A DNA stretch of 64,000 bases from JAWPMT01 sp965215825 (GTDB lineage Bacteria; Bacteroidota; Bacteroidia; Cytophagales; Cyclobacteriaceae). Positions 17,242 through 23,984 of the stretch are shown here, piece after piece (the first letter of the stretch is position 1; every line of letters starts with the position of its first letter). The notes below the pieces were generated by a model. It had not been told where the DNA came from, made no database searches, and worked only from the letters and a program-made list of their open reading frames with translations. The position numbers were made by a program, and so were the translations under genes. The stretch is from positions 4,340,001 through 4,404,000 of the forward strand of contig CBDCEM010000003.1 of NCBI GenBank assembly GCA_965215825.1, given 5' to 3'.

Positions 17242-19251
17242 ATGAGTACTTTAGATTCCAAAATTCCAGAAGGCCCACTGAAGGATAAATGGACCAACCA
17301 TAAGAACAACATTAAACTTGTCAATCCCGCAAACAAAAGACTGATTGATGTCATCGTGGTGGGAACAGGACTAGCAGGTGGCTCTGCTGCTGCAACCCTG
17401 GCTGAGCTGGGCTATAACGTAAAAGCATTTTGCTACCAGGATTCTCCAAGAAGAGCGCATTCAATCGCCGCTCAAGGTGGGATTAATGCTGCAAAAAATT
17501 ATCAGGGAGATGGCGACTCCACTCACCGATTGTTTTACGATACAGTGAAGGGTGGTGATTATCGATCACGGGAAGCCAATGTTCACCGTCTGGCAGAAGT
17601 ATCGGCTAACATCATTGACCAGTGCGTTGCCCAGGGGGTTCCATTTGCCCGGGATTATGGTGGATTGCTCGACAACCGGTCTTTTGGAGGAGTGCAGGTT
17701 TCAAGAACCTTTTATGCCAAAGGACAAACCGGCCAACAACTCTTGTTAGGATGTTATTCAGCCATGTCCCGACAAATTGGGAAAGGTAAAATTCAGATGT
17801 ACAACCGTCATGAAATGATGGATATCGTGATCGTCGACGGAAAAGCACGAGGAATCATTGCCAGAAATTTGGTAACAGGGGAAATCGAAAGACATTCAGC
17901 TCATGCTGTAGTTATTGCTTCAGGAGGTTACGGAAACGTATTTTTCCTATCCACAAACGCCATGGGATCAAATGTTTCCGCTGGCTGGAAGATCCATAAG
18001 AAAGGTGCCTTTTTTGCCAACCCTTGTTACACGCAGATTCACCCTACTTGTATTCCTCAACATGGCGATCAGCAGTCCAAACTGACCTTGATGAGCGAGT
18101 CACTCAGAAATGACGGGCGAATTTGGGTTCCTGCCAAAAAAGAAGATGCAGAAGCCATTCGCGCCGGTAAGCTGAAACCTACAGAGATTGCGGAAGCTGA
18201 TAGAGATTACTATTTGGAAAGAAGATACCCTTCTTTTGGTAATCTGGTTCCTCGAGATGTTGCTTCAAGAGCAGCCAAAGAGCGATCTGATGCTGGATTT
18301 GGTGTAGGAACCAATGAAACAGGTGAAGCCGTGTACCTGGATTTCTCTGCTGCTATCATGCGATATGGTCAGGAGCAGGCAAACATCAATGGTGAGCACG
18401 ATGCATCACAAGATCGGGTTCGTGAATTAGGTGAAGAAATCGTAGAATCCAAGTATGGGAACTTGTTCCAGATGTACGAAAAGATTACTGCGGACAATCC
18501 TTATAAAACTCCGATGAAAATCTATCCGGCAGTACACTATACCATGGGAGGTGTCTGGGTGGATTATAACCTAATGACTACCATCAATGGTTGTTACGCT
18601 ATAGGTGAAGCGAATTTCTCGGACCATGGTGCCAACCGACTGGGAGCCTCTGCTTTGATGCAAGGGCTGGCTGACGGATATTTTGTATTGCCATATACCA
18701 TTGGCCACTTCCTGGCAGATGATATCCGAACAGGACCTATTCCAACGGATTCTCCGGAATTCGAAGAAGCAGAAAAAACCGTCAAAGAACAGATCAAGTT
18801 CTTCTTGAATAATAACGGATCTCACTCCGTAGACTATTACCATAAGAAATTAGGTAAGATCATGTGGAATCAGGTGGGAATGGCCCGGAAAAAGGAAGGA
18901 CTTCTAGACGCGATCAAAGAGATCAAAGCTCTGCGGGAAGAATTCTGGAAAGAAGTCAAAGTCCCGGGAGTAGCGGAAGGAATGAATCCTGAACTGGAAA
19001 AAGCAGGTCGAGTAGCAGACTTCCTTGAATTGGGAGAATTGTTTGCCAGAGATGCCCTGGAAAGAGAAGAATCATGTGGAGGTCACTTCCGTGAAGAACA
19101 CCAAACTGAAGAAGGTGAAGCCGTTCGAAATGACGGAGAGTTTACACACGTTTCAGCATGGGAATTCAAAGGTGAGCCTTCGGAAGCAGTGCTGCATAAA
19201 GAAGAATTGAATTACGAAAATATTGAGTTGAAGACGCGTTCGTACAAGTAG
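17242..19251 (+). CDS. sdhA: Succinate dehydrogenase / fumarate reductase flavoprotein subunit
   Basis: A 669-residue catalytic subunit oxidising succinate to fumarate. The dinucleotide motif GTGLAGGSAAA lies at residues 41-51. The covalent-FAD motif RRAHSIAAQGG places the flavinylated His at residue 73. Downstream, HPTCIPQHGD and the capping/active-site region with GANRLGASALMQGLADGYF are typical. Length matches the long Bacteroidota/epsilonproteobacterial type. It lies between sdhC and an inserted four-helix-bundle gene. Confidence 0.96.
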   Translation: MSTLDSKIPEGPLKDKWTNHKNNIKLVNPANKRLIDVIVVGTGLAGGSAAATLAELGYNVKAFCYQDSPRRAHSIAAQGGINAAKNYQGDGDSTHRLFYDTVKGGDYRSREANVHRLAEVSANIIDQCVAQGVPFARDYGGLLDNRSFGGVQVSRTFYAKGQTGQQLLLGCYSAMSRQIGKGKIQMYNRHEMMDIVIVDGKARGIIARNLVTGEIERHSAHAVVIASGGYGNVFFLSTNAMGSNVSAGWKIHKKGAFFANPCYTQIHPTCIPQHGDQQSKLTLMSESLRNDGRIWVPAKKEDAEAIRAGKLKPTEIAEADRDYYLERRYPSFGNLVPRDVASRAAKERSDAGFGVGTNETGEAVYLDFSAAIMRYGQEQANINGEHDASQDRVRELGEEIVESKYGNLFQMYEKITADNPYKTPMKIYPAVHYTMGGVWVDYNLMTTINGCYAIGEANFSDHGANRLGASALMQGLADGYFVLPYTIGHFLADDIRTGPIPTDSPEFEEAEKTVKEQIKFFLNNNGSHSVDYYHKKLGKIMWNQVGMARKKEGLLDAIKEIKALREEFWKEVKVPGVAEGMNPELEKAGRVADFLELGELFARDALEREESCGGHFREEHQTEEGEAVRNDGEFTHVSAWEFKGEPSEAVLHKEELNYENIELKTRSYK

Positions 19252-19288
19252 CCTCTAAAGTTAAGAGTACTTAGCGAATAGCGATTAG

Positions 19289-19636
19289 ATGGACACGTAC
19301 AGAGAACTAATTGTCTGGCAAAAATCCATGAAACTGGTAACCGAAATATATACTTTAACTAAAAGCTTCCCTGCTGATGAGAGGTTTGGATTAACCAATC
19401 AAATGAGAAGGGCTGCGGTATCTGTACCTTCCAATATCGCAGAGGGCTGGGGTCGAAATAGTAATGGTTCCTTCATTCAGTTCCTGAATATCGCGAAAGG
19501 CTCGTTATTCGAATTAGAAACTCAGCTAACCATTGCTGAAGAATTAAAATTCTCACAACCAAATCAGGTCATCTCTGACTTGACGATAGAAGTGAGCAAA
19601 ATGTTAAACTCGTTGATTAAAAAATTAGGAAAGTGA
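19289..19636 (+). CDS. Four helix bundle protein (S23 / 23S-IVS-protein family) inserted in the sdh operon
   Basis: A 115-residue protein with the family landmarks LIVWQKSMKLV at the N-terminus, FGLTNQMRRAAVSVPSNIAEGWGR in the centre and FLNIAKGSLFELETQL after it. It is almost fully helical with no cofactor motif. The family was first noticed as reading frames within 23S rRNA intervening sequences and is scattered in bacterial genomes. Its function is unknown. It separates sdhA from sdhB, in the same direction, with 37 and 52 bases of spacer. The 8-mer AATAGCGA precedes it (19277-19284) and its reverse complement follows it (19667-19674), suggesting a mobile cassette-like origin. Confidence 0.9.
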   Translation: MDTYRELIVWQKSMKLVTEIYTLTKSFPADERFGLTNQMRRAAVSVPSNIAEGWGRNSNGSFIQFLNIAKGSLFELETQLTIAEELKFSQPNQVISDLTIEVSKMLNSLIKKLGK

Positions 19637-19688
19637 TAAGAACCTGCCCTATGCACTCTTCACTTTTCGCTATTAACTACTAATACAT

Positions 19689-20447
19689 ATGTCAGGAAAA
19701 AGTTTAAACCTTACTTTAAAAGTTTGGAGACAGAAAAATGACAAGGACAAAGGCCAGATGGAGGAGTATCAGGTAAAAGATATTTCTACCGATAGTTCGT
19801 TCCTTGAAATGATGGACATCCTGAACGAGCAGTTGATTGAGGAAGGGAAAGAACCTGTTGCATTTGATCATGACTGTCGTGAAGGAATTTGTGGTAGCTG
19901 CTCTATGATGATCAATGGAGAAGCACATGGTCCGAGCAGGGAGATTACTACTTGTCAGCTGCATATGCGTGAATTCAAAGATGGCGAGACCATCTATATT
20001 GAACCGTGGAGAGCCAAGGCATTCCCAGTCATCAAAGACCTGGTAGTCGACAGAAGTGCTTTTGATAGAATCATGGCTACAGGTGGATTCGTCGGTGTGA
20101 ATACGTCTGGAAACACCCAGGATGCCAACGCCATTCCCATTCCTAAGGAAGATGCCGACAAAGCTTTTGATGCGGCTACGTGTATCGGGTGTGGTGCCTG
20201 CGTAGCTACTTGTAAAAATGCCTCTGCGATGCTCTTCGTATCCGCTAAAGTTTCTCAGTTTGCCTTATTGCCTCAGGGGCAAGTGGAAGCCAAGGAACGT
20301 GTTCAGCACATGGTAAACCAAATGGACGAAGAAGGTTTTGGGAATTGTACCAATACCGGAGCTTGCGAAGTGGAATGCCCTAAAGGTATCTCATTGGAGA
20401 ACATCGCTCGCATGAATCGAGAATATTTGAAAGCGAGTTTTAGCTAG
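19689..20447 (+). CDS. sdhB: Succinate dehydrogenase iron-sulfur subunit
   Basis: A 252-residue electron-transfer subunit. The N-terminal ferredoxin domain has the [2Fe-2S] ligands C63, C68, C71 and C89 (CREGICGSC, then TTCQLHM). The C-terminal part has the [4Fe-4S] motif CIGCGACVATC and the second Cys series NCTNTGACEVECPKG. Order and length are standard for the Bacteroidota enzyme. It is the last gene of the operon and is followed by hairpins at 20451-20487 and 20516-20541. Confidence 0.96.
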   Translation: MSGKSLNLTLKVWRQKNDKDKGQMEEYQVKDISTDSSFLEMMDILNEQLIEEGKEPVAFDHDCREGICGSCSMMINGEAHGPSREITTCQLHMREFKDGETIYIEPWRAKAFPVIKDLVVDRSAFDRIMATGGFVGVNTSGNTQDANAIPIPKEDADKAFDAATCIGCGACVATCKNASAMLFVSAKVSQFALLPQGQVEAKERVQHMVNQMDEEGFGNCTNTGACEVECPKGISLENIARMNREYLKASFS

Positions 20448-20450
20448 AAT

Positions 20451-20487
20451 TATGTGTCGCATTTCGACAAGCTCAATGTGACACATA
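20451..20487. repeat. Near-perfect long hairpin, REP-like element
   Basis: The left arm TATGTGTCGCATT (20451-20463) pairs with AATGTGACACATA (20475-20487), 12 of 13 positions, around the 11-base loop TCGACAAGCTC. The string TTTCGACAAGCTCA in such a hairpin resembles dispersed intergenic palindromes that I recall from other Bacteroidota genomes. No second copy was found in this window. It lies just after sdhB and could stabilise the transcript end. Confidence 0.5.
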
Positions 20488-20515
20488 AAGTGTGACAGAG
20501 CATATAGAAATAAAG

Positions 20516-20541
20516 AAGCCGCTTCAAATTTGGAGCGGCTT
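20516..20541. terminator. Rho-independent-type terminator of the sdh operon (bidirectional)
   Basis: The stem AAGCCGCT (20516-20523) pairs with AGCGGCTT (20534-20541), GC-rich and followed by T residues. It lies between the convergent sdhB (plus) and LysM-amidase (minus) genes, with an A-rich stretch to the left, so it may serve both directions. Confidence 0.7.
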
Positions 20542-20593
20542 TTCCATTTATATCACTTTGATGTTGTTGGATCTACGATCCATCTTTCCAACC

Positions 20594-21553
20594 TTACGAG
20601 GGAATCTCGATTTCTTCATCGGCATTGAATCCTTGCACCGACCCCCAGGTTTGCAACTTACCTTCATTGGCAGCTTTCAATGCTTCCACGGTTACATTGA
20701 ATTTATTGGCAATGGCACTCAAGGATTCACCACTTTGTACGATGTATTGCTGTAAATCTCCCAGGTCAGGTACTGAAGCGCTCGGTAATTCCACAATTTC
20801 AGCTCCTTCCGCAATGCGATCCCATTCGAAACCGGGACCAATGTCCCATTTCCCTGAGGTTCTGAAATTGATGTGGGAATTGATTCCTTTGAACAAGGCT
20901 GCTTCTTCTGTCGTCTCATAACGCTGAGGTTCCGGAAGAAACGCATAGGGAATATCAAATCTCGCTGTGAGGTATTTCAAAAGATTCAGCAGGCTATTGT
21001 ACTGAGCGTCCGTATGTGTAGCAAAATAAGTTCGTTCACGGAATTCCTCCGTTTCCACATAAAATTCCTGCTCATCCAGGGAGCAATAAATATCATTTGC
21101 ATAGGATGTCATTAATTGATCACCATCTAAAGTCAATGGTCCAATATTCGACATCTCGATTCCGATCGAGGCCTTACTACCTGTTCCATTTCCTCCAACT
21201 GCGCCTTTCCCGAGGTGATAGCTCCATTGCGCAGGGTCAAAAATCTCATAGATATTTCCATTCCTGGCAATCACGTAGGGAGTGGAAATATGATTTTCAG
21301 GGGTAGTCAATGCGGCAATATCTCCTTTAAGGTAACCCGCGGTAAAATGTAAAACAATGCGGACCTTTTCTGTTTCCTCCTCATAGTAGAAGGATTTATC
21401 TCCATTTGCCGGCTTGCATTCGATGATTTCAAATGACTCATCTGTTCCAGGAATGTCAATCGTTTTCGGTGTTAGTACGTGCTGTTTCTTAGCACTGTCC
21501 TCTCCAGAATTGACAAACCGATCTTCGTGGGCGGGTATAGCTGTTGCTTTCAT
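20594..21553 (-). CDS. N-acetylmuramoyl-L-alanine amidase (Amidase_2) with C-terminal LysM
   Basis: A 319-residue predicted peptidoglycan amidase. The zinc-binding amidase-2 landmarks are IVLHFTAG (first His), AQWSYHLGKG, IGIEMSN and the C-terminal INSHINF followed by KWDIGPGFEWDRI (second His and the conserved Lys-x-Asp-x-Gly). The last ~45 residues are a LysM (QYIVQSGESLSAIANKFNV) that binds peptidoglycan. No signal peptide is seen: the N-terminus is polar, so export by an unusual route or action after lysis is possible. Alternatives include a phage- or effector-derived lysin. The gene stands alone, convergent with sdhB. Confidence 0.85.
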   Translation of the reverse strand: MKATAIPAHEDRFVNSGEDSAKKQHVLTPKTIDIPGTDESFEIIECKPANGDKSFYYEEETEKVRIVLHFTAGYLKGDIAALTTPENHISTPYVIARNGNIYEIFDPAQWSYHLGKGAVGGNGTGSKASIGIEMSNIGPLTLDGDQLMTSYANDIYCSLDEQEFYVETEEFRERTYFATHTDAQYNSLLNLLKYLTARFDIPYAFLPEPQRYETTEEAALFKGINSHINFRTSGKWDIGPGFEWDRIAEGAEIVELPSASVPDLGDLQQYIVQSGESLSAIANKFNVTVEALKAANEGKLQTWGSVQGFNADEEIEIPS

Positions 21554-21621
21554 AATTCTATGCTGTATAAACTGTCGTCAAGTAAGCAAAAAATCGGGAG
21601 ACTTTAAAGTCTCCCATTGAA

Positions 21622-21918
21622 CTATTTTCTACTGCAATACACAACCTCAGAAATGATTATCATTCCACCACGTTCCTTTAAGTAAGCGCTTAACTGATCA
21701 ACAACAGTCAATGAAAGCGTCTTATGAATGACGGTAAACAATAAGGTATTTCTTGTCACAGGAAGCAAACCTTCCGAAAGGTGTTCACCCTGTGCCATGC
21801 CCTTCCCTCTTGAAACATCCAATGCTGTATATCCTTCCACTCCCAATTTCTCCAGTCGCTGGACCAGGTCCGAAAGGAACGAATTAGCTATAATAATTTC
21901 CAGTTTTACGATTTCCAT
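21622..21918 (-). CDS. SbtB-like PII family protein
   Basis: A 98-residue protein with the ferredoxin-like PII pattern: the N-terminal VKLEIIIANSFLSDLVQRLEK and the central GVEGYTALDVSRGKG, where Gly-Tyr-Thr and the basic stretch precede the T-loop. A C-terminal VIHKTLSLTVVDQLSAYL and IIISEVVYCSRK follow. It lacks the C-terminal Cys-Gly-Pro-x-Gly-Cys R-loop of cyanobacterial SbtB, ending right after the last strand. It is seven bases downstream of sbtA, so it is presumably its regulator, gated by adenine nucleotides in known members; this is inferred from context. Confidence 0.75.
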   Translation of the reverse strand: MEIVKLEIIIANSFLSDLVQRLEKLGVEGYTALDVSRGKGMAQGEHLSEGLLPVTRNTLLFTVIHKTLSLTVVDQLSAYLKERGGMIIISEVVYCSRK

Positions 21919-21925
21919 GACTTGC

Positions 21926-22900
21926 TTACCAAATGGATTGAATAATGAAATAATACAGAGGAATGCCTACTGAGATATTGAAAGTAAAGGTCACTCCCAG
22001 TGACATGGGCAATAGAATACCCATATTGGCCTGAGGTACCGCAATTCGCATAGCTGCAGGTACAGCAATGTAAGAGGCACTTGCGAACAAGATTGTTTGC
22101 AAAAGCGCATCTCCCATTGTGTAGTGCAACAAATAGGAAATGACAATTCCCAACAACCCTATTATAGGAGGAAATAACGTCGCGAAAGAAATCATAAAGC
22201 CTCCGGCTTTCCGCAGGTCCTTGATCCTCCTGGCCGCCAACAAACCCATGTCCAGCATGTACAGGGAAAGCATACCAAAGAAGATCTCATTGACAAAAGG
22301 TCGTAGCTCCTCTTCTCCGGTTTCCCCTGACAAATAACCAATCACCAGGCTGCCGATCAATAGAAGTACAGAGCCATTAAAGAAGGATTCACGTAAAATA
22401 TGGCTAAGCCCTTTGGAATCAGTAGATGCAGACTTCTCCTTTTTATTCATCCGGATCAGGATCAACCCAGCTATTATTGCTGGCGACTCCATCAAAGCCA
22501 TACCCGCCACCATATAGCCTCCAAATGATATTCCCTGACTATCAAGGAAAGCACTTGCCGAGGCAAAGGTCACTGCGGAAATGGAACCATAGGTAGCCGC
22601 TACTGCACCTGCGTCATACACACTTAGCTTGCGTTTCAGGATGGCGTACATAATAAAGGGAATACTGAAAGAGGACAAAATACAAACGAGCATAACCGTC
22701 AGTACCTGACCGTTAAAACCGCTATGGAAAAGCTCTTCCCCACCCTTGATCCCAATATCAAACAAAAGATAAATACTGAGGAATTTGGCAATCTGGGGAG
22801 GGATTTCAAGGTCAGATTTGACCAAAACGGCGATCATCCCCAGGAAAAAGAACAGGGTCGCCGGATGTGCAAAGTTTTCTAATACACTATATAAATTCAT
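21926..22900 (-). CDS. sbtA: Sodium-dependent bicarbonate transporter SbtA family
   Basis: A 324-residue membrane protein with ten hydrophobic helices. Family landmarks are LLFDIGIKGGEELF, TYGSISAVTFASA and ESPAIIAGLIL, which form the Na+/HCO3- binding elements of SbtA. The C-terminus contains SYIAVPAAMRIAVPQAN, the second repeat of the pseudo-symmetric fold. Length is shorter than many cyanobacterial homologues (~370), mainly because the central cytoplasmic loop is short (KKEKSASTDSKG). It forms a two-gene operon with a PII-like gene. In this presumed heterotroph it may feed carboxylating enzymes. Confidence 0.85.
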   Translation of the reverse strand: MNLYSVLENFAHPATLFFFLGMIAVLVKSDLEIPPQIAKFLSIYLLFDIGIKGGEELFHSGFNGQVLTVMLVCILSSFSIPFIMYAILKRKLSVYDAGAVAATYGSISAVTFASASAFLDSQGISFGGYMVAGMALMESPAIIAGLILIRMNKKEKSASTDSKGLSHILRESFFNGSVLLLIGSLVIGYLSGETGEEELRPFVNEIFFGMLSLYMLDMGLLAARRIKDLRKAGGFMISFATLFPPIIGLLGIVISYLLHYTMGDALLQTILFASASYIAVPAAMRIAVPQANMGILLPMSLGVTFTFNISVGIPLYYFIIQSIW

Positions 22901-23106
22901 GTTAATGCCTTTCTAAAATGAAAATTGAATTGGGCACGACTGTGCCAGTGAATCGAATGATCCAGGGGAAAGAATTGGTTATTAATTCCGAAAAGCGCGC
23001 AAATTAAGATTCCGGACAAAATGATCCGTAATCAAAAAATGGGGTCTCTCATTTTCCCGGTATGACGCGCTTACCGATTCCTTCCCACTAAAAAAGTAAA
23101 ACAGGA

Positions 23107-23436
23107 TTAACAAGGCAGGCGTAGCTGCTGGAAACGTATGTAGCGTTTCGGATGGTCAGATTGTCTGGCAGGGAAATAGGAGTTGCCGTGGGCAACAAAC
23201 CCCGTAAAGGTGTGTTGTTGATTGGTATGCTGGATCGCGTCAAACCCCAGGTGCTTTGAAGGATCTTCCTCCCCTTCTGCTTTGTCCTCACGAACCTCTT
23301 CTTCGGTCTCTTTTTCCTTTTCCGATTCGAGTTCCGCAACGATCTCCCTGTCTCCCAGTAAATCAATCCAAACATAATCACTGACCGCCAGGGCCAGGAA
23401 AACAGAAAGAATGATATGGAAAATGGACTTGCGCAT
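23107..23436 (-). CDS. Small hypothetical exported or membrane-anchored protein
   Basis: A 109-residue protein with an N-terminal hydrophobic signal (IFHIILSVFLALAVSDYVWI), then a strongly charged Glu/Lys-rich linker (residues ~37-58) and a basic C-terminus ending in ...RYIRFQQLRLPC. No catalytic motif is recognised. A second reading frame over the same bases (23088-23381) lacks a signal sequence and is taken as a shadow. It is downstream of a CHAT remnant and upstream of nothing co-directional. Function is unknown. Confidence 0.55.
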   Translation of the reverse strand: MRKSIFHIILSVFLALAVSDYVWIDLLGDREIVAELESEKEKETEEEVREDKAEGEEDPSKHLGFDAIQHTNQQHTFTGFVAHGNSYFPARQSDHPKRYIRFQQLRLPC

Positions 23437-23472
23437 TTCAGGGTAAATGTAGGGTTTTATTTTATACCAGGC

Positions 23473-23805
23473 TCAGTTGTTCCGAACCCCTCTTGCGCGT
23501 CTGAAAGCCATAAATATCATTACAAAAAACAACATACCAATGAGAGCATAATAAGGCCAACGTACTGAAGACTTGAATTCTACTGGTTCATCATTACCCA
23601 ACACAAAAAAAGAACCCCAATAGAAGGGATTGGAACGGAAGATTGAGGTTTGTTCCAGGTATTCCAACTTAGCCGTTCTTAACGCCTCAGATTTACTTTT
23701 ACCCGCTTTCAATTCACGATAAAAAACCCGCATGATGTCCGGAGCTGCTTCATCAGACAAGTCCCAGCGGGTGAGTAGCAAGCTGTTTACTCCGGCAAGT
23801 TTTGA
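23473..23805 (-). pseudogene. C-terminal fragment of a CHAT-domain (caspase-like) protein
   Basis: The frame reads LAGVNSLLLTRWDLSDEAA, then a helix with MRVFYRELKAGKSKSEALR, then NPFYWGSFFVLG, which is the C-terminal third of a CHAT domain. A transmembrane helix and a short Arg-rich tail follow. No start or catalytic His/Cys part is present. The frame is open only back to 23805, where a TGA (23806-23808) stops it. The first TTG start (23781) would make a 102-residue protein, which seems non-functional. I infer a deletion remnant. Confidence 0.7.
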
Positions 23806-23870
23806 TCATCCAAAGCCTCAACCCATTCACTAATCTCGTTCTTGATCTTATTTAATTCGGCAGCACTCAT
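23787..23870 (-). pseudogene. Truncated N-terminus of an antitoxin-like small protein
   Basis: ATG at 23870 opens a 27-codon frame (MSAAELNKIKNEISEWVEAL...) ending at a TAA at 23787-23789, in a different frame from, and overlapping, the CHAT remnant. The helical, acidic N-terminus resembles small antitoxin-like proteins of Bacteroidota, and the stop is close to the junction. I interpret it as the left side of a deletion scar joined to the CHAT remnant. The family is a guess. Confidence 0.35.
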
Positions 23871-23940
23871 TCTACTATGAATAACATGAAGTTTACTTGA
23901 TCATACTTACAATCAATCATAACTGCCCAAAACAAAAAAA

Positions 23941-23960
23941 CCCCGCCGATACTGGCGGGG
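23941..23960 (-). terminator. Terminator of the molybdopterin oxidoreductase operon
   Basis: CCCCGCC (23941-23947) pairs with GGCGGGG (23954-23960). On the minus strand it is followed by a run of T (seven consecutive A on the plus strand at 23934-23940). It lies about 25 bases after the stop of the large subunit gene. Confidence 0.85.
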
Positions 23961-23984
23961 CTCCTCATTTGGTTGGTTATAAAA

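Noticed and set aside
23088..23381. 97-codon frame overlapping the small exported protein gene
   Set aside because: It lacks the signal peptide of the alternative frame and has a Lys/Arg-rich, motif-free sequence; taken as a shadow.
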